Shown here: positions 51,675-60,150 of the stretch, piece by piece
Layout: each line of letters opens with the position of its first letter
Position numbering within the stretch: position 1 is the stretch's first letter
Source: Falsiroseomonas sp.
Lineage (GTDB): Bacteria; Pseudomonadota; Alphaproteobacteria; Acetobacterales; Acetobacteraceae
DNA length: 64,000 nt
Direction of reading: 5' to 3'
Assembly: GCF_030695085.1 (NCBI RefSeq)
Contig: NZ_JAUYTS010000064.1
Span: 1-64,000 of the forward strand
The notes under the pieces: generated by a model
What the model saw: only the letters and a program-made list of their open reading frames with translations
Told to the model about the DNA's origin: nothing
The model's database searches: none
Program-made: the position numbers and the translations under genes

Positions 51675-52266
51675 GCGCCTCGCCCAGCGTCTCCGCCGCC
51701 AGCACACCGAGCAGCCGGCCGCCCGGGGCGAATATCGCCAGCGCGCCCTCCGGGTATTCCGCCTGGCTCAGGCCGCGCCCCAGCACCATGCCCAGCGGCA
51801 CGATGTGCCCGACCAGCACATCCACCGCATCCGGCGCGGAAGGCTGGCGGATGCGCTCGCGCAGCCAGGCGATGTTGGCCGCGAGCAGCGCCATGTCATG
51901 CGTGTAGTCATCCGCCGTCAGCCGCGGCTCCACCGCCGCGCGCGCCCCGAAAGCCAGCTCCGCCGTGTCCAGCGCGCGGAACACAGGGCTGGTCAGCACC
52001 TGGCCGAGCGGCAGCTGGGCGAAGGCGCGGCCGAGCGCGCGTGACTGCGCCCGCCCCGATTCGGACAGGTTGCGTTGCCCGGCGCGGTCCGCGAGGTCGC
52101 CGCGGTCCACCTGGCTGCGATCGGTGATCGCATGGCGCAATACCACCACCACGCCACCCCGGCGCAGCGCGGCGATCAGAGCCGCCGCAGCCTCGCCGCG
52201 CACGGTCGCCGCCTCCGCCCGCCCCGCGAGCAGGGCCGGCAGGGCCAGAAGCCAGCGGCGCCGCAT
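51631..52266 (-). CDS. Histidine phosphatase-family protein, exported
   Basis: A 211-residue phosphoglycerate-mutase-like protein with an N-terminal signal sequence (MRRRWLLALPALLAGRAEAA). The catalytic RH motif is VVVLRHAITD (about 41-50), followed by LSESGRAQSRALGRAF, LTSPVFRALDTAELAF with Arg, and the second catalytic His in VLVGHIVPLGMVLG. Likely periplasmic; substrate unknown. Its start overlaps the kelch-protein stop (TGATG), so the two are coupled. The 3' end overlaps chrA on the other strand. Confidence 0.87.
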   Translation of the reverse strand: MRRRWLLALPALLAGRAEAATVRGEAAAALIAALRRGGVVVVLRHAITDRSQVDRGDLADRAGQRNLSESGRAQSRALGRAFAQLPLGQVLTSPVFRALDTAELAFGARAAVEPRLTADDYTHDMALLAANIAWLRERIRQPSAPDAVDVLVGHIVPLGMVLGRGLSQAEYPEGALAIFAPGGRLLGVLAAETLGEALSPAPPASGTPPPR

Positions 52267-53378
52267 CAGCCGAGCGTGAACGCCTCGTGCACCGCGGTCT
52301 TGATACTGCCGCCCACCACCGGGCCGCCGCCGGCCACATAGATGAAGTCGCCGATGGTCACCGCGCCCATGCCGTGGCGGGGCGTCGGCATCGGGGCGTG
52401 GTGCTGCCAGGTATCGGTGGCCGGGTCGTAGCTTTCCACCTGGCCATGCACATGGCCGGTCAGCGTGCGGTTCTCGAACCAGCCGGATTCACCCCCCATG
52501 GCGAAGAAGCGGCCCCGGTACAGCACCAGCCCATGGCCGGAACGCGGCGTTGGCAGCGGCGCGCGTTCCACCCAGGTGTCGCGGTCCGGCAGGTACACAT
52601 GATGCAGGCCGGTATTGTATTCGAAGGTGTTGAAGCGGCCGCCGATGATGTGGATGGCGCCATCATGCACCACCACCCCGGCATGGTCCCGCGCGCCGGG
52701 CAGCGCCTTGCGCATGTCCCATTTGTCGGTCTGCGGGTCGTACACCTCATGCCAGCCGACCGAGGCGCGTTCCCGCTCCGGCTCCGAGGCACCGCCGATA
52801 TGGTGGATCTTGCCGTCGATCACCGCCAGCGCGCCGGCACCGCGTGGGCGCGGCATGGGTGCCAGCGTGTCCCAGCGATCGGCCGCCACGTCATAGGCGA
52901 AGGCCAGCGTATCCGCGCCGCGATTCTGGTTGCTGAAGCCGCCAAAGGCATAGACCCGGCCGGCATGCGCCACCACGCCCACATGGTTGGCGCCACGCGG
53001 CAGGCGGGCAGCCTCGCGCCAGCTATCGGCGGCGGGGTCATAGATGTGGTGCCAGGTGTTGTTCACCTGCTGCTCGGCATAGCCGCCGACGACATGCAGC
53101 TTGCCATCCCATTCGGCGGCCCAGGCCATTTCCGTGCGCGGCAGCGGCAGCGGCGCGCGGTTGACCCATCGGCCGGGCGTGCCGGCCGGGGCGGGGCTGT
53201 CCACGAAGCGCTGCGCGTATTGCGCTGGCGTCAGCACCACCGGCCCCTGCCCCCGCAGCGGCGCCATCCGGTCCGAGGGGATCGGCAGACCGTGATGCGG
53301 CACCGCCTGCTGCGCGCCCGCCACCTTGGCCCCGCCCAGCAATGCCATGGCACCGCCCAGCACCATCCGCCTGTCCAT
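52266..53378 (-). CDS. Exported kelch-repeat beta-propeller protein
   Basis: A 370-residue protein with a signal peptide starting MDRRMVLGGAMALLGGAKVAGA and about six kelch repeats of roughly 48 residues. The repeats show GG pairs and conserved Tyr/Trp, for example LHVVGGYAEQQVNNTWHHIY, VYAFGGFSNQ, IHHIGGASEPERERASVGWH and FFAMGGESGWFENR. GGGAGG-type spacing before the ATG at 53378 (GGGAGG, 7 bases) supports the start. Probably periplasmic, ligand unknown. Upstream of the phosphatase gene. Confidence 0.85.
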   Translation of the reverse strand: MDRRMVLGGAMALLGGAKVAGAQQAVPHHGLPIPSDRMAPLRGQGPVVLTPAQYAQRFVDSPAPAGTPGRWVNRAPLPLPRTEMAWAAEWDGKLHVVGGYAEQQVNNTWHHIYDPAADSWREAARLPRGANHVGVVAHAGRVYAFGGFSNQNRGADTLAFAYDVAADRWDTLAPMPRPRGAGALAVIDGKIHHIGGASEPERERASVGWHEVYDPQTDKWDMRKALPGARDHAGVVVHDGAIHIIGGRFNTFEYNTGLHHVYLPDRDTWVERAPLPTPRSGHGLVLYRGRFFAMGGESGWFENRTLTGHVHGQVESYDPATDTWQHHAPMPTPRHGMGAVTIGDFIYVAGGGPVVGGSIKTAVHEAFTLG

Positions 53379-53533
53379 CACCTGGCCTCCCGCCGCGTTC
53401 ATGCCATCAATATGTTCTACATGGCCGGATAGCTTCAATACCCGGTGCCGTGACCGATCCCGACGAACCGACGCAACGTGATGGCGTTGTGACCATGATG
53501 GTGCGCTACCGCCGGACGAACAGGAGATTGCCC

Positions 53534-53878
53534 ATGATGACCGCCCGCCTCGCCCTGCTGGCCGCACCGCTGGTGTTGCTGGCCGCATGTTCCGACCCGA
53601 ATGACCGCAACCAGCGGGCCCTGGCAGGCGGCGCATTGGGCGCGGGTGCCGGCGCGCTGATCGGATCGGTCACCGGCAGCGCCGGGCGCGGCGCCTTGAT
53701 CGGTGGTGCACTCGGCGCCGTGGGTGGCGCGCTGACCCCGGCACCAGAGCCGGATCGCATCCCGCGCGACCCCTATGTGGCGCAGCAGACGGACCCGCGT
53801 TACGGCGGCTGGTACGACCAGTATGGCAATTGGCACCAGGGCGCCCCGCCCGCCGGCTACCGCCCGAATTATCGCTGA
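53534..53878 (+). CDS. Glycine-zipper lipoprotein
   Basis: A 114-residue lipoprotein with lipobox LVLLAACSD, then a glycine-zipper stretch (RALAGGALGAGAGALIGS and RGALIGGALGAVGGALT), which inserts in or associates with membranes, and a Pro/Tyr-rich C-terminal tail. Related in style to the SlyB/OsmB-like glycine-zipper family. AGGAGA lies six bases before the ATGATG at 53534. Convergent with the deacetylase gene, one base apart. Confidence 0.85.
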   Translation: MMTARLALLAAPLVLLAACSDPNDRNQRALAGGALGAGAGALIGSVTGSAGRGALIGGALGAVGGALTPAPEPDRIPRDPYVAQQTDPRYGGWYDQYGNWHQGAPPAGYRPNYR

Positions 53879-53879
53879 G

Positions 53880-54650
53880 TCAGGCGACGCCCTGCGGCGG
53901 CAGGGCTTCGAAGCACAGGCCGCGGGACAGCAGGCCTGTGACCAGCGCCTCCATGATGCCGGCGAAAGGCTCACGCCGGCTGCGCACGCCCCAATGCATC
54001 ACCAGCACCTCCCCCGGCCCGATATTGGCCAGGTTGCGGCGCAGCAGGGCGGCGTTGGGGTGGGCGCCGCTGTCCAGTTCATCACCGAGGAAGCCGTTGC
54101 GGGTCCAACCCTGGTGGCGCAGCCCGCAGCCGGCGGCCAGCGCCACCGCGTTGCGGGTGACGATGCCGCCCGGCGCCCGCCACAGCGGCAGCACCCGCGC
54201 TTCCGGCGCGAAACGGCGCAGCGCCGCGATCGGCCGATCCAGTTCGGCGCACATCGCGGTCTGGTCCAGCACCTCCTGCCCCTGGCCCCGCCGGGACCGG
54301 AAGGTGGTGCGCCCCGGGCCCGGATCGCCGGTAAAATACCAGTGCCGCCAGGTGTGGCTGGCGAAGCTGTGGCCCTCCGCCACGCGGGCGCGCCAGAACG
54401 GCGCCCAGGACTCGGAGAGGGAGGTGTCGCCGCGGAAGGTCGGCTCATCCGCGATGAACAGCGTGGCGGTCACGGCGTGGCGGCGCAGGATGGCGGCGAT
54501 CGCCTCCGCCTCCCGGCTCCAGCCCGTGTCGATGGTCAGGTAGACCGGGCCGCGGCAGCCGCGCGGCGCCACCTGCGCCAGGGCCGGCGCGGCCAGGGTC
54601 GCCAGACCCTTTGCAACCAGCGCGCCGCCGAGCAGGAGCCGCCGCCTCAT
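53880..54650 (-). CDS. Polysaccharide deacetylase (NodB)-fold protein, exported
   Basis: A 256-residue protein with a signal peptide (MRRRLLLGGALVAKGLATLAAPALA) and a NodB-type barrel. Motif 1 is YLTIDTGWSREAEAI, where the usual TFDDG second Asp is replaced by Thr. The zinc His pair is kept in FASHTWRHWYF. Motif 3 has WRAPGG (Arg/Pro). It may still be metal-dependent but its activity on polysaccharide is uncertain. The ATG overlaps the beta-propeller stop (ATGA), so it is co-expressed with that gene. Confidence 0.82.
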   Translation of the reverse strand: MRRRLLLGGALVAKGLATLAAPALAQVAPRGCRGPVYLTIDTGWSREAEAIAAILRRHAVTATLFIADEPTFRGDTSLSESWAPFWRARVAEGHSFASHTWRHWYFTGDPGPGRTTFRSRRGQGQEVLDQTAMCAELDRPIAALRRFAPEARVLPLWRAPGGIVTRNAVALAAGCGLRHQGWTRNGFLGDELDSGAHPNAALLRRNLANIGPGEVLVMHWGVRSRREPFAGIMEALVTGLLSRGLCFEALPPQGVA

Positions 54651-55750
54651 GGTGCGCGCCGCAGAGAGGCCGGCAGCACCGGTGGCGCCACCGGGATGCT
54701 GCCGGGCACCAGGCCAGGCGGCGGCGGCGGAACCGCGGCAGGGCGCCCCGGCATCGGCGCCACCAGCGGGCGGGTGCCGGAGGTGGCGCCGGGCATCGCC
54801 AGCGCGAAATCAGCCCCGTGGCCGAGCGCCTTGTAGAAGATGCCGTGCGGGGAGCGGCCGACCCGCGCCGTCTCCCACCGATCCGCAACCGGGTCGAGGA
54901 TGGCGATGCGCCCGGACCAGCGCAGCGTCATCCAGACGCGGCCCTGCGTATCGAAGGTCAGGCAATCGGGACCGCCCGGAATCGCCCACCAGCGCCGCAC
55001 CGCCAATGTGTCCGGGTCGATCTCCGCGATGCGGCTATCCACCCGGCTGGTGGCGAACAGCGCGCGGCCATCCGGCGCCGGGTAGATGGTGTGGGCGCCG
55101 CGGCCAAGGGTGAAGGCGGGCACCACCGCCTGGCTCGCGGGGTCCAGCGCCACGAAATGGGTGCTGCCCATGATGCCGATCAGCAACTGGCCACGGTGCC
55201 AGATGATGCCTGCCGGCTCCGGCCCGACGGCCACGATCCAGGATTGCGCCATCCGCTCCAGGTCGAAGGCCGCCACCTTCCCGTCGCCCTGGATGGTCAC
55301 GTAGACCATGCGGCTGTCCGGGCTGAACGCGATATGGCTTGGCTTGTCGCCGGGTCGAAAGCGGTGGACCAGCTCCAGCGTCCGCGCATCCAGCACATCA
55401 ACCTGGCCGCGGCGCAGGCTGGCGATTACCAGGAAGCGGCCATCCGGGCTGAATTCCAGGTGGTAGGGGTTGGAGATCGGCGCCCGGCGCAGCACCGCCC
55501 CGGTTGCGGGGTCGAGGAAGAACACCTCATTGCCGCCGGAATCCGCCACCAGCAACTGTGAGCCATCCGGCGTCACCACCAGGTGGTGCGGCTCCCGCAG
55601 CACGGGGATGCGGTTGCGTTCCGTCCGCGTCGCGGCGTCGAGCACCGAGATGCTGGCCTCGCCGGAATTGAGCACATAGACGAGGTCCGCCCGCGCGCCA
55701 CCGGCCGGCAGGGTCAGCGCGAAAAGCAGGACAAGGCGGCGCCAGGACAA
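54647..55750 (-). CDS. Exported YncE-type beta-propeller protein
   Basis: A 367-residue protein with a signal peptide (WRRLVLLFALTLPAGGARA) and a seven-bladed YVTN/NHL-like propeller. Repeats include LVYVLNSGEASISVLDAATR, PHHLVVTPDGSQLLVADSGG, YHLEFSPDGRFLVIASLRRG and SHIAFSPDSRMVYVTIQGDG. The C-terminal 60 residues are Pro-rich. The start is a TTG at 55750; the frame remains open upstream, but an ATG start there would overlap msrB, so it is unlikely. Function unknown. Confidence 0.8.
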   Translation of the reverse strand: MSWRRLVLLFALTLPAGGARADLVYVLNSGEASISVLDAATRTERNRIPVLREPHHLVVTPDGSQLLVADSGGNEVFFLDPATGAVLRRAPISNPYHLEFSPDGRFLVIASLRRGQVDVLDARTLELVHRFRPGDKPSHIAFSPDSRMVYVTIQGDGKVAAFDLERMAQSWIVAVGPEPAGIIWHRGQLLIGIMGSTHFVALDPASQAVVPAFTLGRGAHTIYPAPDGRALFATSRVDSRIAEIDPDTLAVRRWWAIPGGPDCLTFDTQGRVWMTLRWSGRIAILDPVADRWETARVGRSPHGIFYKALGHGADFALAMPGATSGTRPLVAPMPGRPAAVPPPPPGLVPGSIPVAPPVLPASLRRAP

Positions 55751-55833
55751 GGGGCAGGTTCCGGAGAGCGGGATGAGGGGCAAAATCCGCCCCGCCCCGC
55801 CGCTTGTCCAGCGGCGGGGCGTGGTAGACTCGC

Positions 55834-56259
55834 TTATTCCGCCGGCTGGAACACCATGGCCACACCATTCATGCAGTAGCGTTCCCCGGTTGGCGCCGGA
55901 CCGTCCGGGAAGACATGCCCGAGATGGCCGCCGCAGCGGGCGCAATGCACCTCCGTCCGCGTCATGAAGAAGCTGCGGTCGGTGGTGGTGGCGATGCCGC
56001 CGGGCAGCGGCTTGAAGAAGCTCGGCCAGCCGGTGCCGCTTTCGAATTTCGTTGCATTGTCGAACAGCTCATGCCCGCAGCCGGCGCAGGCGAAGGTGCC
56101 GGGGCGCTTTTCCGTCAGCAGCTTGCTGGTGCCGGGGCGTTCGGTGCCGTGCTGGCGCAACACCTTGAAGGCCTCGGGCGGGAGTTCGGTGCGCCATTCG
56201 GCCTCCGATTTCTCCACCGCGAAGGTCTCGGCGGGCTTGGCCTTGCTGAACAGGCTCAT
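55834..56259 (-). CDS. msrB: Peptide methionine (R)-S-oxide reductase MsrB
   Basis: A 141-residue methionine-R-sulfoxide reductase. The four zinc cysteines lie in FACAGCGHELF and VHCARCGGHLGHVFPDGPAP. The catalytic Cys is in RYCMNGVAMVF near the C terminus, with the GTGWPSFF signature between. Cytoplasmic (no signal peptide). It lies 10 nt downstream of msrA as a separate gene. Confidence 0.95.
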   Translation of the reverse strand: MSLFSKAKPAETFAVEKSEAEWRTELPPEAFKVLRQHGTERPGTSKLLTEKRPGTFACAGCGHELFDNATKFESGTGWPSFFKPLPGGIATTTDRSFFMTRTEVHCARCGGHLGHVFPDGPAPTGERYCMNGVAMVFQPAE

Positions 56260-56269
56260 GTGGATCTCC

Positions 56270-56815
56270 TCAGGCGGCAGCGGATTTCAGGCGGTCGGCG
56301 AAGCTTTTGCGGAACTTGGCGACCTTGGGGGCGACCACCACGCGGCAATAGCCGGACCAGGGGTTGCGGGCGAAGTAGTCCTGGTGCTCGGCCTCGCCGG
56401 GCCAATAATCGCCAGCCGGCTCCAGCTCCGTCACCAGGGGCGCGCCCCAGATGCGGGAAGCCTCGATCTCCGCCATCACCGCCTGCGCCACCTTCTGTTG
56501 CTCGGGCGAATGGTACTGGATGATGCTGCGGTATTGCGGGCCGACGTCGTTGCCCTGACGGTCCTTGGTGGTCGGGTCGTGCAGGGTGAAGAACATCCGC
56601 AGCAGATCTGCATAGGACAGGGTTGCGGGATCGAATTCCACGCGCACCACCTCGGCATGGCCGGTCTGCTTGCCGCAGACCTGCTCATAGGTCGGGTTCG
56701 GCAGGTGGCCGCCGGCATAGCCGCTCTCGACGCGGGTCACGCCCTGCACATGGCGCAGCGCGCCCTCGATGCACCAGAAGCAGCCGCCGCCCAATGTCGC
56801 GGTTTCGGTGGTCAT
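56270..56815 (-). CDS. msrA: Peptide methionine (S)-S-oxide reductase MsrA
   Basis: A 181-residue methionine-S-sulfoxide reductase. The catalytic motif GGGCFWCIEGALRHVQG is near the N terminus (Cys12). Conserved partners are SGYAGGHLPNPTYEQVCG and the Tyr/Glu-rich HAEVVRVEFDPATLSYADLL region. The ATG at 56815 has GGAGAG five bases upstream; an upstream frame extension overlapping the hydrolase gene is spurious. Confidence 0.95.
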   Translation of the reverse strand: MTTETATLGGGCFWCIEGALRHVQGVTRVESGYAGGHLPNPTYEQVCGKQTGHAEVVRVEFDPATLSYADLLRMFFTLHDPTTKDRQGNDVGPQYRSIIQYHSPEQQKVAQAVMAEIEASRIWGAPLVTELEPAGDYWPGEAEHQDYFARNPWSGYCRVVVAPKVAKFRKSFADRLKSAAA

Positions 56816-56908
56816 GGGGTCTCTCCTCATCTGCCGAAGTATATGGGCGCGATGGCGCGCGGGTGCAGGGGGTTCCGCTGGCGGCGCGGCTTCGGCACCT
56901 TGCGCGGC

Positions 56909-57952
56909 ATGACCCAATCCGACCCGCGCCTCACCGAGGCCACCGCCTTCGCCGCCGCCCAGGAATCCCCCTTTCCCCGCGACCTGCTGGCGCATCTGGA
57001 AAGCGGCCATTTCGAGCCGCCACCCTACAACACCGTGCTCGGCCCGGTCTTCCCGCGCGGCGCGCCGAACGGGCTGGTGCAACAGCGCGGCCAGCGCCTG
57101 GCCTCCTGGGGCGATACGCGCCAGGCCGACATGACCTTCAGCGCCGCCAAATCCTACCTGTCACTGCTGGCCGGCATCGCCCAGGCCGATGGGCTGCTGC
57201 CCGACATCGATGAGCCGGTGCGCGCCCGGGTGCAGGATGGCGGTTTCGATTCGGCACAGAACGCGCCGATCACCTGGCGGCATCTGCTGACCAACACCAG
57301 CGAATGGGAAGGTGAGCTGTTCGGCAAATCCGACCGCATCGATCGCGGCCGCGAACTGGCGCGCGAAGGCGCCGCGCAGAAGCGCATGGACCGCCCCTTG
57401 CAGCCCGCCGGCACCCACTGGGAATACAACGACGTCCGCGTGAACCGCCTGTCGCTATGCCTGCTGCACCTGTTCCGCCGCCCGCTGCCGGAGGTCTTCG
57501 CCGAGCGCATCCTGGACCCGATCGGTGGCAGCCGGGACTGGACCTGGCATGGCTACGACAATGCCTGGGTCGAGATCGCCGGCCAGCGCCTGCAATCCGT
57601 GCCCGGTGGCACGCATTGGGGCGCCGGCATGCGCATCCATGCCGAGGACCAGGCGCGTATCGGCCAGCTCGTGCTGCAGAAGGGCGCTTGGGACGGGAAG
57701 CAGGTGGTGCCGGAGGCCTGGATCGCACAGTCCCTGGCGCCCTGCCCGCTCAACCCCGCCTATGGCTTCCTGTGGTGGCTGAACGGCGCCGGCCGCTGGC
57801 CGGAGGCACCGCGCGATTCGGTCTTCGCCATGGGCGCTGGCGGCAACGTCACCTGGATCTGGCCGCAGGGCGAGGTGGTGGCCGTGCTGCGCTGGGTGCA
57901 TCCGGATGCGGTCGGGCCGTTCTGCGCGAAGGTGGCGGCAGCGCTGGGCTGA
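56909..57952 (+). CDS. Serine hydrolase (beta-lactamase/transpeptidase-like)
   Basis: A 347-residue class C beta-lactamase-fold serine hydrolase. The nucleophile motif S-A-A-K is in MTFSAAKSYLSLLAGIA (about 72-88), the YxN-type motif in WEYNDVRVNRLSL. The third motif is less clear, perhaps MGAGGNVTWIWP. No signal peptide, so probably cytoplasmic esterase or peptidase rather than a resistance enzyme. Divergent from msrA. Confidence 0.83.
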   Translation: MTQSDPRLTEATAFAAAQESPFPRDLLAHLESGHFEPPPYNTVLGPVFPRGAPNGLVQQRGQRLASWGDTRQADMTFSAAKSYLSLLAGIAQADGLLPDIDEPVRARVQDGGFDSAQNAPITWRHLLTNTSEWEGELFGKSDRIDRGRELAREGAAQKRMDRPLQPAGTHWEYNDVRVNRLSLCLLHLFRRPLPEVFAERILDPIGGSRDWTWHGYDNAWVEIAGQRLQSVPGGTHWGAGMRIHAEDQARIGQLVLQKGAWDGKQVVPEAWIAQSLAPCPLNPAYGFLWWLNGAGRWPEAPRDSVFAMGAGGNVTWIWPQGEVVAVLRWVHPDAVGPFCAKVAAALG

Positions 57953-58329
57953 CAGCAGCGGTCAGGGGCGCGGCTGCGGGCGCGCCCCACTTCACGAAAT
58001 CGTTGCCTTATTTCAATCCTGCCGAAAAATACTTCCCCTCCGATGCGATTAGTTTGGCTTTTCTGCATCGATTAAGATATTTACTTCTCTAAGCACTGGC
58101 TGACGCTCCGCATAGGGCGCCCCTCCGGTCCATGCCCCGTCCTCGGGGCGACTGGTTTCCCAACACCTCGCATTCCCAGTCCGATCCACGCGACCGAATC
58201 CGTCGCCGGGTTCCGCATGGCCTTCCGGCCCTGCGGGTTCCGGCCGCGCGGCAACGGCGCCTCTTGCCCGCAACGGCAAGCCTCCGGACGAAGTTCGCGC
58301 GACATGCCCACGGCAAGAGAGACAAGAAC
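57953..58329. other. AT-rich promoter region ahead of the RTX gene
   Basis: A 377-nt gap. Positions 57990-58095 are clearly AT-rich against an otherwise very GC-rich window, containing ATTAAGATATTTACTTC-like sequence around 58071-58087 and a possible TTGGCT (58054-58059) ahead of GATATT (58076-58081), 16 bp apart. This is a strong candidate for the promoter or a nucleoid-protein binding site. The remaining 240 nt before the ATG would be a 5' leader. Confidence 0.5.
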
Positions 58330-60063
58330 ATGGCGACGATTTTCGTGAACCTGGGCAATACCAGCAACACCATCACCTTTGGCGATGACGACCACATCGT
58401 AACCGGCGAGAACGGCGACAACACGCTGACCTTCGGCGGCGGCCGCGATTCCCTGACGCTGGGCAACGGCAACAACACCCTGACCCTGGCCGGCGGCGAT
58501 GACCGCATCTCGGCCGGCGGCGGCAACAACACCATCACCGTCTCCGGCCTCAGCGCCAGCCGCATCGCGCTGAAGGACGGCAACAATACGGTCACCGTCG
58601 CCGATGGCCCGACGATCATCAATGCCGGCAACGGCATGAACACCCTGACCGCCGGCGACGGCATCAACCGCATCGTCGCCGGCGATGGCGTGAACGCCAT
58701 CACCAGCGGCGACGGCAACAGCCGCATCCTGGTCGGCAATGGCGATGGCAACACCATCACGGTCGGCACCGGCGCCAACCGCATCGTGCTCGGCGAGGGC
58801 ACGGCCAATACGCTGAGCGCGGGTGGCGGCGGCAACATCGTCGCGGTCTCCGCCGAGGCGCTCGGCACGGATTCGATCCGCGGCGGGCTGGAGACCGGCA
58901 ATGGCAGCGGCAACACCATCAATGTCGGCACGGCGGGCGTTGTCGGCATCACCGGCGTCAGCGGCTTCGATTTCTTCCGCCTGGCGCAGGACGGGCCGAA
59001 CAGCATGACGGTGACCAACGCCAATTTCGCCCGCCTGCCCGGCGGCGAGATCACCGTCTTCGGCGGCGCCATGGGCAATACGGTGGATGCATCCTCGCTC
59101 TCGGCAGCCAATGGCGTGCTGCTGCGCGGCGGGACGGGGCTCGATGTATTCCTTGGTGGCGCCGGCGTGGACACGCTGAGCTACGCCGGCAGCAATGCCG
59201 CTGTCTCGATCAACCTCGCCACGCAGCTCGCCTCCGGCGGCCATGCGGCCGGTGACCTGTTCAGCGGCTTCGAGAATGTGCAGGGCAGCGCCCATGCGGA
59301 TCGCCTGGTCGGCGACGCGCAGGCGAACCTGCTCGAAGGCGGCGGCGGCAACGACCTGATCGTCGGCGGCGCCGGCAACGATACCCTGCTGGGCGGTGCC
59401 GGCGACGACACGCTGAATGGCGGCACCGGCGCGGACCGGATGGAAGGCGGCACCGGCAATGACCGCTACGTGGTCGATCATGTCGGCGATCTGGTCATCG
59501 AGTTGGCCGGTGGCGGCACCGATCTCGTGATGTCCAGCATCAGCTACACACTCGGCGCCCATGTGGAGAACCTGAACCTGCTGGGCACCGCGATCACGGG
59601 CATCGGCAATGAGCTGGCCAACCGGATCATGGGCCAGGACTCCGACAACCAGCTTTCCGGCGGTGGCGGCGACGACATCCTGCTGGGCGGCGGGGGTGAC
59701 GACACGCTGGATGGCGGCACCGGCATGGACCGGCTGACCGGCGGCACGGGGGCCGATTCCTTCGCCTTCACCACGGCGCTTGGCGCGGGCAACGTGGACA
59801 TCGTCACGGACTACACCGTGGGTGAGGACCGCATCCTGCTCGACAGCTTCATCTTCGGCTCGCTGGCCGCCGGTGCGCTGGGCGCGGACGCCTTCTTCCT
59901 CGGCGCCACGGCCAATGATGCCGACCACCGCATCCTGTATGACGCGGCAACCGGAATCCTGGCCTTCGATGCCGATGGCAGCGGTGCGGGCGATGCCATC
60001 GCCTTCGCCGTGTTGTCGGCTGGCCTCGCGATGACGGCGGCGGAGTTCGTCGTGATCGCCTGA
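58330..60063 (+). CDS. RTX-type calcium-binding secreted protein
   Basis: A 577-residue acidic protein without signal peptide. Residues about 20-260 contain Asn/Gly-rich repeats of the form GNGNNTLTL, GDGINRIV and GDGNSRILV. Residues about 335-400 and 435-490 hold canonical RTX nonapeptides GGxGxDxUx (GGGGNDLIVGGAGNDTLLGG, GGGGDDTLDGGTGMDRLTGG). The C-terminal 100 residues form the usual hydrophobic type I secretion signal region. No T1SS genes are in the window. The ATG at 58330 has AGAGAGA upstream. Confidence 0.88.
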   Translation: MATIFVNLGNTSNTITFGDDDHIVTGENGDNTLTFGGGRDSLTLGNGNNTLTLAGGDDRISAGGGNNTITVSGLSASRIALKDGNNTVTVADGPTIINAGNGMNTLTAGDGINRIVAGDGVNAITSGDGNSRILVGNGDGNTITVGTGANRIVLGEGTANTLSAGGGGNIVAVSAEALGTDSIRGGLETGNGSGNTINVGTAGVVGITGVSGFDFFRLAQDGPNSMTVTNANFARLPGGEITVFGGAMGNTVDASSLSAANGVLLRGGTGLDVFLGGAGVDTLSYAGSNAAVSINLATQLASGGHAAGDLFSGFENVQGSAHADRLVGDAQANLLEGGGGNDLIVGGAGNDTLLGGAGDDTLNGGTGADRMEGGTGNDRYVVDHVGDLVIELAGGGTDLVMSSISYTLGAHVENLNLLGTAITGIGNELANRIMGQDSDNQLSGGGGDDILLGGGGDDTLDGGTGMDRLTGGTGADSFAFTTALGAGNVDIVTDYTVGEDRILLDSFIFGSLAAGALGADAFFLGATANDADHRILYDAATGILAFDADGSGAGDAIAFAVLSAGLAMTAAEFVVIA

Positions 60064-60150
60064 AGCTCACGCCAGGGTGGCCCTCCCCCTGGCGTCCCAC
60101 CTCCGGTCCCGTCATCCTGGCAACAGAAGAACGAACCGGAGGATCCTGCC

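Noticed and set aside
58132-58329. N-terminal extension of the RTX protein
   Set aside because: Arg/Pro-rich, no repeat character, no ribosome site; the ATG at 58330 has a purine-rich site and begins the repeat region.
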